Position numbers and translations under genes: made by a program
Assembly (NCBI RefSeq): GCF_037126465.1
Contig: NC_088210.1
Span: 26,995,511-27,059,510, forward strand
DNA from: Ornithodoros turicata
Lineage: Eukaryota > Arthropoda > Arachnida > Ixodida > Argasidae
DNA: 64,000 nt
Reading direction: 5' to 3'
The notes under the pieces: model-generated
What the model saw: the letters and a program-made list of their open reading frames with translations, nothing else
Told to the model about the DNA's origin: nothing
The model's database searches: none
Shown: piece by piece, positions 42,675-55,343 of the stretch
How the letters are laid out: each line of letters begins with the position of its first letter
How positions within the stretch are numbered: the first letter of the stretch is position 1

Positions 42675-42925
42675 CCACACGCTTAAAAATGAACTCCACC
42701 GCATAGCCCGCTCCTAGCCAACGATAATCTCGAATGATGCCGTTATCTGCCCGGATTTGTTGAAAACGGGAGGTGTACGCCTTTTTTGTGACAATTGTGA
42801 ACAGCATAAGTGTCACAAAAAGGGCATACGCCTCCGGTTTTCAACAAACGGCAGATAACGATATCATTCGAGATGATGGTTGTCTAGGAGCGTGCTATGT
42901 GGTGAGGTTCATTCCTAAGAGTGCA
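42675..42925. mobile_element. MITE family A, full copy
   Basis: The termini are decayed (CACACGCTTAAAAATG, CCTAAGAGTGCA). AATCAGG is lost in the right core. Confidence 0.85.
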
Positions 42926-42991
42926 CTTATAACGTATGATTAAATGATGATATTATGATTAGAGAGCGGATTTTTGGGCACTAACATGGGG

Positions 42992-43176
42992 CGCTCTTCA
43001 CCGCATAGCACAGCAGTATGCCAGTCGTCATCGTGGATGGTGTCGCTCTGTCTCCCGATAAGCTCAGAAAGGGGGCATACACCTTTTATGTATCAACTTT
43101 TCTTCCAATCGGAAGATAAAACGATACGATCCTGAAGGTTGGTTGGTCCAGAACGATTTATGCCACGAAGAGCGCT
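42992..43176. mobile_element. Foldback element distantly related to the MITE superfamily
   Basis: The termini GCGCTCTTCACCGCATAGCA / GCCACGAAGAGCGC are inverted and share only TTCACCGCATAGCAC with families A/B; the interior differs. Confidence 0.6.
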
Positions 43177-43182
43177 ACCTGT

Positions 43183-43514
43183 TACACTCTTAAAAATGAA
43201 CTTCACCGCATAGCACGCTCCTAGCCAACCATCATCTCGAATGATATCGTTATCCTTTCCCCGTTTTTTTTTTTTTTCCTTTTCGTCTAATAAATATACC
43301 CCCCCCCCAACCATCACCTCAAATGATATCGTTATCTGCCCTGATTTGTTGAAAACGGGAGGGTACGCCTTTTTGTGACACTTATGCTGTTCATAATTGT
43401 CGCAAAAAGGCGTACGCCTCCCGTTTTCAACGAATCAGGTCAGATAACGATATCATTCGGGATTATGGTTGGCTAGGAGTGTGCTATGAGGTGAAGTTCA
43501 TTTTTAAGAGTGTA
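43183..43514. mobile_element. MITE family A copy with a partial left-arm duplication
   Basis: The left arm runs to GATATCGTTATC, then a T/C-rich insert with CCCCCCCCAACC. The CCATCACCTCAAATGATATC part of the arm is then repeated before a complete remainder. Confidence 0.8.
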
Positions 43515-43599
43515 AAAGTCCGCTCTCTAATTATGATACTGCTGTCCAGAACAGAAAAAAAGGGGGGGGGGGCAGGGGGCATTGTCGAGATTGGCCTGC

Positions 43600-43820
43600 C
43601 ATTGTTGCCAGTCATGGTACGGCACAATACCGTTTTCATTCCTGAGTCGGCGAAAGCTGGAAGGGTACGCCTTTTTGTGACAGTTCACGTAACTGCATGA
43701 GCGTCACAGAGAGGCGTATACGCCTCTCGTTTTCAACCAACCAGGGGATGTGAACGTGTCCTTCGGGACAATGGTTGGCTAGGAGCATGTTGTGCGGTGA
43801 AATTATTTTTTAGAGAGCGC
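43600..43820. mobile_element. MITE copy lacking its left terminus
   Basis: The spacer GTGACAGTTCACGTAACTGC and right arm to TTTTTTAGAGAGCGCA are present. Confidence 0.65.
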
Positions 43821-43848
43821 AAGTAGGTTGGATAACGATGCGTACCTG

Positions 43849-44015
43849 CACTCTAAAAACGTAGCTTCACCGTAAAGCACTTCCCCGAATGCCTAGGCAT
43901 TCCCGTATGAAAACGTTCTCTCCCTAGAAATTTGAGGAAAACAGGGGAAAGAACGCGGTCATTTGGGATGATGATTGGCTAGGAGCGTGCTATGTGGTGA
44001 AGTTCATTTTTAAGT
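43849..44015. mobile_element. MITE, internally deleted, truncated at the right end
   Basis: The left end is GCACTCTAAAAACGTAGCTT, without a spacer region. The right arm ends TTCATTTTTAAG and runs into a family D copy. Confidence 0.75.
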
Positions 44016-44210
44016 TCCTGCAGGAGGCGGGACTTGCCCACCGACCCCTCTAGCACATTGCACTCCCCGACGGACTCACGCACCCTCTAGGCATCTCCAC
44101 CCTTCATCCTCGATCCGTTTCTTTGTCTTTGTTTCTCTAAAGTCGTGACGATGTCCACTTCTGTGTGGCCAACAACGTCGAACTGATTCTGTCATCACCC
44201 CCCCCCCCCT
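44016..44210 (+). mobile_element. Family D retroposon, near full length
   Basis: It reads from CCTGCAGGAGGCGGGACT to GTCATCACCCCCCCCCCCC, without the long T-run. It starts exactly in a MITE right terminus (TTTTTAAG), the same position class as the two shorter inserts. An (AC)n tract follows. Confidence 0.75.
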
Positions 44211-44233
44211 ACACACACACACACACACACACG

Positions 44234-45325
44234 TTTTTATGTGTGTGGTTGGTATCTGGTATTTTGGTACGCTTACCTGGTAAGGACCCGAGTTGGGCTT
44301 CCTTGGTCTGCATTTCTTTCGTCGTCTATGATCGTTGCCGATGCACTTGTTTTGCACATGGAAATAGTTCCCTGTCCTCGACAAATTGTGCTGTCATAGC
44401 TGGAAGCATCACATTACATTATACGAGTATCTATTTACATTAGATTACAAACGCCAAAAACAGGCCATCTGTTTTTGGCGTATGTGTGAAGAGCTCTACG
44501 TGCATGAGGCTAATAAACGCTACCACGGTTGTAAACTTTCAGGCGGATAACACACAAAAATAATCTTGAAGTTCAAAATCGCGGTTGGTGACCTTCGCAT
44601 GAACGCTGTGCTGTACTACACAACTACGACTATATACGTTGTGCTTTTTCCACAACAACGCTGTTACACAAAAAACGCCGGATGAACGCAAGAAAAAACT
44701 GAAAAAAAAGAAACAAGGAATACGCAAACCATAGCAGATTTTTAGCTATATTTGGCCGCAGGAAACAAACAACATGGGGTGTCATCATTTCCACCATATG
44801 GACCCCAATTACGGGCAACCCTGTTCCGGAAAGCGATCGCAGCACCACCCACTCCAAATTCACTGCGCACGCGCATCCCATCACCGACGTAATTTGGCAG
44901 GTGACAAAGAGTCTCCCCCATATATGGTCAATTATATGGGCCCACTCTCCCGCTCTATGTATTCCGAGCGGCACCATATGTCGGGAGTCCCTCAAAAAAA
45001 AAAAAGAAGAAAAGAGTACCGCCTTTGTGGATATAAAGTTGTCCCGTGCCACTAAATGCGTGGGCAAAGTATTCCGGGGAGGCAAAGGCGTCAAACAAGA
45101 AAGGGAAGGTGGATGAAAGAGGGAAGCCTGCATATTTTGGGCATGATGGGAAATGATGTGTGTGCGTGTGAATGTTGATGTTGTGGTGCGGTGGGTGTAT
45201 GAGCGATTGTGATTGACTTCGTGTTCTGCTCGACGCGTGCTCTACTTTCGGAACGTGTGAAATTTGAACACATGATCAGGGCTGATTTGATGATGGAGTG
45301 AATAGGCGCCCTTCGGCACCTATAT
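44234..45325. other. Gene-free stretch
   Basis: Nothing was recognised apart from A-runs. Confidence 0.35.
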
Positions 45326-45820
45326 TCACTCAACAGAACTTCACCGCATAGCACGCTGTGCGCCAACCACACTCTTAAAAATTAACTTCACCGCATAGCA
45401 CGCTCCTAGCCAACCATCATCTCGAATGATATCGTTATCTGCCCTGATCTGTTGAAAACGAGAGGCGTACGCCTTTTTGTGACACTTATGCTGTTCATAA
45501 TTGTCACAGAAAAGGCGTACGCCCCCCCGTTTTCAACAAATCAGGGCAGATAACGATATCATTCGAGACGATGGTTGGCTAGGAACGTGCTATGCGGTGA
45601 AGCTCATTTTTAAGAGTGCATGGCCATGAACGACAGGGTTATCGCTTCTGATTCGAAGAGGGAGGAAGGCGTACGCCCTTTTCAGTCAGTTATCATATAT
45701 TCCAATTGGCACAAAAAGGCGTACACCCCCCTCTGTCCTCGAATCGCTAGCGACAACCCTATCATTCGAGGCAATGGTAGACGGAGAGCGTGCTATGCGG
45801 TGAAGCTCTATTTTTAGAAG
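45326..45820. mobile_element. MITE family B interrupted by a family A copy
   Basis: The B left part (CACTCAACAGAACTTCACCG to GCGCCAACCA) is at 45326-45369. The remainder resumes at 45619 with CATGGCCATGAACGACAGGG and ends near 45820. Confidence 0.85.
45370..45618. mobile_element. MITE family A nested in B, CA target duplication
   Basis: This 249-bp copy starts CACTCTTAAAAATTAACTTC and ends TTTTTAAGAGTG, with CA at 45368-45369 and 45619-45620. It is the reciprocal of the 31.6-kb nesting. Confidence 0.9.
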
Positions 45821-48731
45821 TTCTGTACAAACGAATGGAAGATTGTACATATTTTAGTAGTTTGACATACTGTATAACGTTAGAACATTTACGTTGTTAT
45901 AGTGTTAGTAAAAAGTAAAGTGTAATAAGTATTATAAACAGCTCTGTTATTAGAGCGCATAAAGCTGTATTTTTATGCATAAGGTTTATGCTAAGGTTTT
46001 TGTGCATAAGGTTAGTGCATAAAGGTGTATTTTTATTTTGTTACAATTAGCGAAATACGTATACGTCACAGTCGGTTGGGGACGAAAAACTTCCCTTTTG
46101 TTGTCGGATATTTTAAGCGATACCTTTATAGGGCCTACTACTACTCTGTAACTCCGGTCTTTGCTATATAGGACCAAACCCCATGTGACCCCCTTATGTC
46201 GTGATATGGCGATATGCAACCGAACTCACCATCTCCCACTGTTTTGCGTGATTTTGAAGCTACCACCATCGAGCGAATACTTAGTCAATGCGCTTGGAAC
46301 ATTCCGTCAGTGCTCATGCTATAGGTGGCATTAGAACGTAATTTTCCTTACTAGGATCGTCACCAATCATCATTACAATTTGTGTCGTCAGTTTTCTACG
46401 TACGTAAGTGGATGTGCCGAGCACATCGCAGCGCATAACATATTTGTCATCATGCAGGGAACTGCGTATGAAGAAGAAATATAGCTGTGTGCGTGAATAC
46501 GTGAATAGTAGCACATCAAAAGAAGACGCCACATTTTAGAAAAAGATGGAAGGGGGGAATGAAGAAATAGAAACTGTACAGATGTATGAAATTAAACGTC
46601 TTTCACGACTTTTTTTTTTCTTTGTCAATATTCGTACACTAGACGAGTGCTGCGTAACTTCATATAGCCAGGTACGCTTTCAACAAAATTTCCTTCGTTT
46701 TATACGTTATTCTATTTTTATTTATTTATTTTTTTTCGTGGACAAGCAGCTTGACAAAACGCGCCAATTAATTTTCCTTTCAGGAACGCTCCCGTAATAA
46801 CGATCCCGCTTCAATTGACAGCCTAATCTGATGTAGTGAAACCTCGTGTCGTCTTCGCTGATATCTGAATACATGCATAGAGAAGAAGCACACGTGTACA
46901 TACACTCTATGTAATATGCAATCACTTTGAAAGAAAAAGCGGATAGGCACGAATAAATATATACGGACAACGCTCTGGCGCTTTGGTTGAGAAATAATGA
47001 TGTTTGCGTAGGGACCCCCTTCTCTTGCTTTACGCGCACTTATATAAATAAATATGAGGCTGTTGAAATGGTCGCATAAAATGCGGAACTTTTTCTTTTT
47101 TCCCTCATCTTTTTTATGCGTTCACGATTCACCTCTCTGAGATTAGGGTGCATGGGGAGAAAAAGATTCCGAGAAGAGATTCGAGCTCTTAAGAAATGCA
47201 AAATCGTTTGGTATCGATGATCACGCCGAAGATGTTATCTTCTTTCTTTTCTTTCGTTCTTTTTTATGTGCGAGAATGAATTTCTCTGTAAGGAGTTGTG
47301 CTCAATGAACCCCCGACTCCAATTCATATTCGTGTAAAGGTATGAGATTTGAGCTCGCAAACACGCGTTTGCATAGGGTTTTTTAAAATGCGGCGTGCCA
47401 GTCTTGGGCTACAGCTATACGCCCGGAGCGAAATATCTGTAATGCACTGTCGGTCGGATGTTTCGAATTCAGACAGAGCTGTGGAGGCGTGTTGGTGGTG
47501 TAAAGGGTGCTTCACAGCACGACGACTCATTGTGTGGGGGAGCTCGCAATACAGGCATGTTACTCGATTTCGAGTGTGCTTCCGAAACCGAAAAAAAAAA
47601 AGAAAAGTAGAAGAAATACATTTAAAAAAATTGTTGTATGTTCTTGAATTCTGCCAAACGTGTGAAAATGCAGTAACTTTATGTGGTCATCTCTCGTTCC
47701 TGAACTTCGCAACTCATTTCGGTGCCATTGTAATTCCTTCTTCTTCTTCTCTCTCTCTCCTTCTTCTGTTCTTCTCTCATCACAGCTGTTATAGACGGAC
47801 CTACACGGCTGTCGACAACTATGGGCCTTATAAAACTATGGCGAAAATTAGCTGGCGGGCGGGTTTCCGTTTGCAGCTTTATTAACAGAATAAAAAGAAA
47901 CCTACCACTTCCTTACTTACTTCCTGTGTCCCTTACTTCCTCCACGTAACTTTTACTAGAGAATGTTAGTGCAGACCGTCGGTAACGTGGCTTCCGGAGT
48001 GCATTATCTATCGCAACCAATCAATGGATAAGATTATGAGTCATGCGCGCTGCCATTGGCTCCGGTACGTGCGATAGCTTCACGTTGACGTCATCGACGA
48101 CCTACTAACACCCTCTGTTATCAGTAACACGGCAAAACGTAGCCAAATATTTCTCCTCTCTTATCTCATTTTCATTATCTCGTTCCTACTGTCCCTATCT
48201 ACCCGCTATCATACGAACAGCTCCGCTCTGCTGTAGCAAGCATTGATTTAGAACGCAGCGCTTATAAATAAAGGCCTATCTTTCGATGTGGCCTCACTTA
48301 CCTGATGAGCTCACTCTATGTACTTTGGGCTTTTAGTTCTCCTTTCTCTTTTCTTTTTCCTTCCACACATTGCGTTGCTCTGCAGAAGGCTTTTGCGGCC
48401 GATCGTTCAGCACCGAGTGAACGAGGAGGGGCATTATTGCCTGTTGTCTCGTCCCGCACCGAAAACGAATGGCCCTCGTTAATCACATTATCATTAGTAC
48501 GTGTTCCACGTCTCTCTGTTTTCTCTTTTTTACGACCCTTATACGTCACGCGTCATTGGCGATTGTCCCATGATGATATTTAGTTAATGAAAAGGGGGGG
48601 ATCTTTCATGTGTATATGGCCCCTGTATGCTGTAATAATCGAGAGAGAGAGAGAGAAATGAAGGAATAACGCAACAAGCGAGGGGGGCAAGAAGAGAGTT
48701 ATATGAGACTTTCGGTGAGCGAATATGTCCT
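45821..48731. other. Gene-free stretch
   Basis: Several ORFs are present, but none with coding character or splice context that I could support. Confidence 0.35.
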
Positions 48732-48984
48732 GTACTCTTAAAACGGAACTTCCCCACATGACACAGTGAAGGCAGGGAAAAGCAAGCCGACCTTTCTGGC
48801 TGATCTTTCCTCAGCCCAAATTTCCTCAGCCGGTACTTGCGAAGGATGCTTATTGCTCGCGATTCATGAAAAACGAGGCGCGTACGCCTTTTTGTGACAA
48901 TTGACGGATCTGCATAAGGGTCACAAATAAATGCTGGTTGTCTATTGGACCGTGTTATGCCATGAAGTTCTATTTTGGGAGTTA
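48732..48984. mobile_element. Highly diverged MITE copy
   Basis: GTACTCTTAAAACGGAACTT at the left, GCGTACGCCTTTTTGTGACA in the middle and GAAGTTCTATTTTGGGAGTT at the right. The right core is mostly deleted. Confidence 0.6.
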
Positions 48985-50984
48985 GTTCAAGGTATGTGTG
49001 AAATGCACAACCGTACGTCTCAGTAGGAAATAGGGAACAATAGAACAATTACGGACCTTATTATCCGTCCAATAACATTTCATAATAAGAAAAGCAATGG
49101 TGGCTTGGAAATTCCATGAGATATGAACACGCTTTCTGATACAGCGAACGCCGTAATGCAGTTTATAGGTGTCGTATTAGAGCTGCTTTGTTCGTTATAA
49201 AGCAACCTTCCCTGATGTAAGCTTGTTCGCGTTTTGATAGGGATCTGTCCTTCGCTTTCTGCACTTTACGTGCTTGAATTCTTGACGAAGCATCAAGCTT
49301 AGAGGAGCAAGGAAGTGGCATTTCATATTCATTCATCCAATCATTCAGTCAGTCGATCAACCAATCTATCTATCTATCTATCAATCCATTGATTAATTCA
49401 TTCATCAATCAGTCTATCAGAAGGCACCATACACAATATTTCCACTGTGCGGTGCACTGTCCCTGCGCAGTCAAACTGATGGCTCATGTTTGAACTTTTT
49501 TTAACAACAATTGAACATTAAAACGGGAATGATCACGATGGTAATGAAATTAAGCTGGCATACATAGGGACATTACGATTTCATGTCCGTAGGCGTGTAA
49601 GTTAGATATTCCACTCCAACTTTCACCGATGGCTTAATAAACTGAACATTGCTTTTGGTTTTTTTTCGAGATCCAGTGACATCGAGGTACCTACACCACG
49701 ACCTTTGTGAACCGCTACCGAACCGCGCGGTAAATGGCGTCGTAAATCTTAAGCAAGCGCGAGCATTGCCATGTGATCGCTCTCACAGCGCGGCAGCATA
49801 TAGCTGCGTCGAAACGAATTACATTCACCTACGCGTTAGGATAACAAACGCGCAAATAAAAAAAAAAGTATAAAGGGGAAAAAAAATTCTGTCCAAGACA
49901 CAGGAAGCACCGGGTGCTGCCCTCTAGATATAGATCGCCGTATTGGTTAAAATTGACTCGTAATTTCACGCCTGTGCGATCTTGCCGGGGACGCGATTCG
50001 GGAATTCCCCGAAGTGGCAGTGAGAAATGGTCGCTGACTGTGGATCCCACCACATACGACACTCTGGGGAGGACAAGATTAAACTTTTAAATTCGCTTAT
50101 TCTTCGACCTCGGTCCCAGTGTGTACACCTTCTTCCGAAATGCCCTTTAGGGGGCAATGCGAGCTTTCTGATTCTTTTCCTTTTTTTTTTTTTTTTTGCT
50201 TCTTGTAACGTAGCTCTTTCGGTATTCTTTCTCCTGAGAAGCCTGCAGCCCAAAAGGACAGTGTGACTGGTATACATGTGTATCAGTTGTATTGTATTCT
50301 TGTTTCTCGGACTAGTGGACTTCTTCGTCCTTGCAGGAAAGTGTTTTTTCGTGATTCACGCAATGAACAACTTGATTCTTGTGAGAGTTGTGCCGGTAAA
50401 TAAGGTAATTTGTTTTCTCCAGTCCCTAAGCCCAACACACTCTCTATCTAGTATTGTTTCTTTTCGTGTGTGTGTGGGGGGGGGGGGATATACTTTTATT
50501 AGACGGAAACGTCTGCCAAACCAAGGTCGGCATGCTATTCCATAAAAAAAAACTGATAAAACTCTGATCAAATATAAGTTGAGTAATCAATTTGTTCAAT
50601 TACATTGCCTCGAAGTCCATGGGCAAAGCGAAGAAATTGCACAGCACATGTGCCGTTCCCACCTAACGGTAAAAAAAAAAAAAAAGAAGAAACAAGAAAC
50701 TCCGAACAAACGGTTGACCCGAAAGTTCACAGAACACCTTCCATTGTAGTGTCCCTTATATTTGTTTTTCACGCGTTCGATATTTGACATGCAACATGCT
50801 CTGTCTGCTTCACGCAAACACCTAACGGTGTAAAATAACAAAAATGGAAGGGCAGTGCGAATAGTACGAGTAATTATAAAACGGAAACGAATGCGAATCG
50901 AATAGCTGTGTTACCGAACCACTGTGCTGTGGTTCCACACACTCAATAATAAATCAATATTTTTGTTTATTCCGTGTTCGCACC
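48985..50984. other. Gene-free stretch
   Basis: Short tandem repeats (ATCT-type at about 49365-49385, a G run at about 50475). Nothing else was recognised. Confidence 0.35.
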
Positions 50985-51229
50985 GCGAAGCAACTTTGGC
51001 TGTGAGCGGTGTACAAATATGGACAGGTGGAGAGAGGACAGCAGGAAGGAGTGGGGGACAGGGGGGTTAGTTTGCGTCCTGGGCCGACTTCAGAGGGAAC
51101 TGTGCCGACATTCGTCTGAAAAGTCTTCGGAAAACCCAGGGAAAACCTCAGACAGCACAGCCGATAGTGGGGTTCGAACCCACCACCTCCCAGTCTTCAG
51201 CACGACCTTGTCTACCACCAACGAGCGCA
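50985..51229 (-). mobile_element. tRNA-headed SINE, resembling the tick 'Ruka' type
   Basis: Reading the minus strand, the head has GCGCTCGTTGGTGGTAGACA (A-box-like) and GGTGGGTTCGAACCCCAC (B box, about 51170-51185). The body is TTTTCCCTGGGTTTTCC and TGTCGGCACAGTTCCCTC, with a 3' end in a CCCC-rich/TCC region. The split pol III promoter spacing fits a SINE. The family name is from memory of ixodid SINEs. Confidence 0.75.
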
Positions 51230-52970
51230 ATAAATCAATAAATAAAAATCTTATTCGCTTCGCTATTGAAAACAATCTGGGTATTCACACACACCTAAAA
51301 TAAGCGATAGACTCGTATTTAATACAATGAATAACAATGAGAGACAATGGAGGGACCACCCGACCTCGGTAATGACCCCGAATGAAACTACTCATTTTCG
51401 GAGTACACTCATTTTTCACCGTGATTCTTGCGGGCATCAAGCTTATGTGAGAGTGCGGTTGCTCTTTAACCCGGGGTTTAGGCCGGTAGGGAACTGGAAA
51501 ACGCTCGTTAGTGAATCCCTGAGCACTCGAGTTAATGAAGCCCGTACAGCTCACCGTGTGAATTATGAACGCCAAGAGGACCTGCGCCTTTGCGCATGCG
51601 CGTTTTGCTCCCTAAATATTTGGTCGGCGGTAATTAGGAGTGTTGCGACATGCGACATTTGCAGGCCGCTACATGCGAGGCCGCCCCTATCACAAAGGAC
51701 ACTCAAAAATGGCGCGTATTAATTGTGAAGATAACAAGCGGCGAAAGGCTACGCAGTGTTTTTTACACTTAAAAAGAATATAACGCAAAGGTCGCTTTTC
51801 TACTTCTTCTTTTGAAAACCTGAACCTTTGAAACCTGAAGAAGTGCAGCTTACTGCACGAAAGTCTTGTTTTTTATGTATATAGTAAACAGTTGATGCTC
51901 TTAACCGTCTTTGTTATTTTTGATTTTTCTTTTTTTGTAAACAAAACAGGAGAAAAATAAAACAAGGAAGTGAAAAGAAAAATGAACCAGAAAACAGGAC
52001 AAAGGAAAGAAGAGAGGAAAAATGGCCACTGATGATTTGTCACTGATATCGTCTAGGTCGTCACTCATGTGGTTCATTTATTCAGAGGCTGTTCACAAGT
52101 CCTCTCCTGACGACATATGGCAATGTTACCTCTGAAATGTGTACATAGCCATCTAGAAGGATCATTTCCTTTTCCGTTATCGATGCCACAACGCTTCGTA
52201 TCAAAAACTGGGCTTCAAATTCTGCTCTTCCACGCTGAGCAAACAGTGACCAACTGCGAGACTGAGAAAAATTATTCGAGCAATCGCATTTATGAAAACG
52301 CGCATCGAGCTACTGGTGCTGTATTATTGTCGTTACTTAATTCTGCTTCCAGTTTATTCTTCGTTCGATACACAACAACGACATATCCTGCTTACGTTAT
52401 ACAATGCTTCCCCGTTTTATTGATCCTTGATGATGGTCGACAGGATTTTTGTTTTTCGCCCTCTTTACCAAACTTATTTATTCTAAGAGAAGTACTGGAA
52501 TTGCTCACTCGACTAATCCGCCTTTCACTCGGGACAGAAATCAGCTTCGATTTCTTTTAAAACGATGTCTTAATAGGACACACATACGTCGACAGTCGTG
52601 TAGGTCCGTCCGTAACGTTTGTGGAGAGGAAAGAAGAAGGAAGAAGTTACAGCGGTGCCTGAACGAATAAGGGCGCCCCTGGCTTAGCCGCCTTTGGTAG
52701 AATGCCCGGAGATTCAGAGTCCTGCTTTGTTGTTGTTGTTGTTTCTGATAAGTTGATAAGTATATTGGAAAAAAAAATACGGAGAAATTGAATTCGGCAC
52801 CCGACCAATTCTGCAAGTAAAAAAAAAAAAAAAAAAATTTAAAAAGAAAAAGAAATAGAAAGAACAGACACGCGTCGTAACGCACATGCACCCACCAAAA
52901 CGTAGTCGCGGGGCGGCAATTACATACTAACTCATAACACGTGCGCAACATCAACGACAGCGCAACAATC
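51230..52970. other. Gene-free stretch
   Basis: A/T-rich repeats only. Confidence 0.35.
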
Positions 52971-52989
52971 CCAGCATCACACACCGACA

Positions 52990-53460
52990 GTGTACATAAC
53001 TTAATAAACGGATTCCAAAGAACACTGTGCAATAAAATTCACAAGCGCTGTCAGAGCTTCATCCCTCCTGCTGGAAGGCCAGAAACCTAACACCTTTACA
53101 ACGTCAAAAGATCTACCACCCAGTCGGTCGAGAACGTTGGGTGGCACATATATTACAATGGGTAAGGGTGTGTTCTGTGTCCTCCGCAACTGCGCACGTT
53201 AAGCAGTTCGCAGAATTGGACCTCCAAATTTTGTGAAGAAACTAACGCCCGTACGGGATGTTTAATCGAAATCGGTGAAGAAGTGACTGCGCACCGGGCG
53301 AGTAAGGCTTTGTGGGACACTGGACTTCAACTCCGGATCTATTCGGCGAAGAAGACGCGTAGAGGAAGAGGAAACAGGTTGAGCTTGACCATCTAGCCAC
53401 TGTTGTCGGAGAATTGCCCGTGTGACGGATCTCAACAGGTGTGTCGCATCTGCCTTTGAG
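52990..53460 (-). pseudogene. LINE ORF2 3' part (between RNase H and C-terminus)
   Basis: Minus-strand frames read DATHLLRSVTRAILRQQWLD, RLLRRIDPELKSSVPQSLTR, then CAVAEDTEHTLTHC and a tail LDRLGGRSFDVVKVLGFWP. These follow the order RNase H linker, zinc-binding motif, tail of arthropod LINEs. Frameshifts are present. It is the continuation of the RNase H piece at 55.5-55.9 kb. Confidence 0.8.
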
Positions 53461-54168
53461 TACACTCTTAAACCCGTACCCTTTATTGTAACTTTTAGAA
53501 ACATGTAACTTCTGTATAGACGTAGATTTCGAGATTTCTTATAGGTTACACCACTGTAACGTATATTTAGAGGTTAAAAGCGACCAAGGTCATGTCTTTA
53601 CAACACGAATAGAAGTTACATCTCGGAAAAAACAAAAACAGCTTGTTGTAACTTATAAATGTACCCTCTACTCCGACACTGTAACTTCTAAGCGAAATCT
53701 CCAACGATAATCTCTTTGTTAGTTTCTTATCGTTTGTTTTCCTTTTGTTTTTCAGCATAATGCCGCGTTTCAGCCTCCCATTCGAGACGATAGTTGCGAA
53801 TCTACGCTGTTATTTTTTATCTGTTTCAGCGTCACCTATACGTCAACTACATGTTATCAATGCTGTATGAACACAGATTATAAGTTCGCAGTCTGAAATA
53901 CTGATAGTATGTTTCTTTCTAAAGGGTGGAAAACAATTGTCAATGCCGCAACCACCAAGATTTCCGATTTCGCTGCGTAGCCGAGCCTGGTCTAGGTCCA
54001 TCCACACTGAGAGCGGTTTCCTTGAAACGCTTAACGCTCGTCGTCCGTCCGTTAACAAGTGTAATCTGTTTTAATCAGTGGTTTTCCTCGCGTTTATCAT
54101 AGTATCGTCAGGAACAACGGAAAAGCTAGATGTCGCTAGCAAACAAGTATATTTTCGGTGTTCTCAGG

Positions 54169-54835
54169 GGAAAGTGTAGTGAGTGCGAAGATTGCAAAGA
54201 ATATATAACCGAAAACGAACGTCACCACCGCAGCCCTAATTCACACACTTCATACACTGGGTAAGTGTACATCTTGTGCTAGGTACGTGCGTTATTTTGA
54301 TAGCAAGAGCTCTTAGCGCAGGTTTGTTGTGATTATGGCAAGCGTTTTGCGGTTCTGCATATGAACGCCACTTACGCTTGCTACTTTTCTGCTCTTACTT
54401 GGTCGCCAAGTCAATACACCGGCGTGCATTTTGCGAGCTGCGGATATATGCATCGAGATATATAATTCGCAGCTTCCTACTTGTTGTATTCTTACGATAT
54501 TCTAAGACTCAATCGCGGAGTGAACGCCTTCCCGCATTTATGCTGCTTTGTACCTTGTGCTTTGTACGGATTTGAATGGTTCCGTAAATGTTACTCTCAT
54601 TGCCCAAACTTTTGTTCCCAGGATCCCACATGCAGGTTCACATACCGTCACCAGCGCAATGCAGTACCTCACAAACTCGTCCCAGAGCGCCTCCAACGCT
54701 GATAACGCAGTAATGTAGTGTCTCCTGCGTTACTGTACACTCATATTCCTCAAGGTTGTGTGCGTTTTATCTAATACTGTATTGCCATTTGCGCTCGCCT
54801 CTGCAACACGAATGTGGAATAAATTTTTTTCTGCT
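54169..54835 (+). other. Candidate small spliced gene inside element C
   Basis: One possible exon (about 54169-54258) has acceptor GGTGTTCTCAG|GGG and donor CTGG|GTAAGT, and reads GKCSECEDCKEYITENERHH. A second possible exon follows acceptor ACTTTTGTTCCCAG at about 54630 and reaches a stop at about 54718. AATAAA is at about 54815. I do not recognise the protein, and no upstream start was found. Confidence 0.25.
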
Positions 54836-55130
54836 GCAGTTCTCCATTTCGTTGGGTGTGTTCAGCTTAGCAAACATAGGTCAGTTGTTTTGACTCGCTA
54901 GCTTCCTCGCACTTTTAGGCATTGCTTCTCACTTAGAAGATAGTTCTTTTTTCCACATACATGGTAAAGCGACCATGGTTTCTCCTCACACCAGAATCGC
55001 ACTTGTGCACAATGTGTCACCTCTCGACAGACTTCTGTTTTTGTAATATACATATGTTCAAGATCTCCTTTTCTGCTGGTTCATTTTGGTACCTTGGTGT
55101 GTTCTGTAAATGTCTGTCCATATCCCACGC

Positions 55131-55343
55131 ACAGGGTGTTTGTTTTTATTCGCATCACACCAGCGCTCATTTGACAGGTGGGTTATGTTAATTTTCGCAA
55201 ATTAACCCATCCGTAGTTACAAACATTTCCCACATTTCCTGACGCATGTGTTTGTAACTACGGATCGACTAATTAGCAAAGATTCACATAACCCACCTGC
55301 CAAATGAGCGCTACTCTGTTGCGAATAAAAATGAACATCCTGT
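55131..55343. mobile_element. Foldback MITE family F nested in element C
   Basis: Arms of about 95 bp: ACAGGGTGTTTGTTTTTATT at the left, mirrored by AATAAAAATGAACATCCTGT at the right, with shared GACAGGTGGGTTATGT and GTAGTTACAAACA blocks. Confidence 0.85.

Noticed and set aside
21160..43317. Recurring ORFs containing FQQIRADNDIIRDDGWLGACYAVKFIF-type proteins.
   Set aside because: These are translations of the palindromic MITE arms (the same DNA in all copies), not a gene family.
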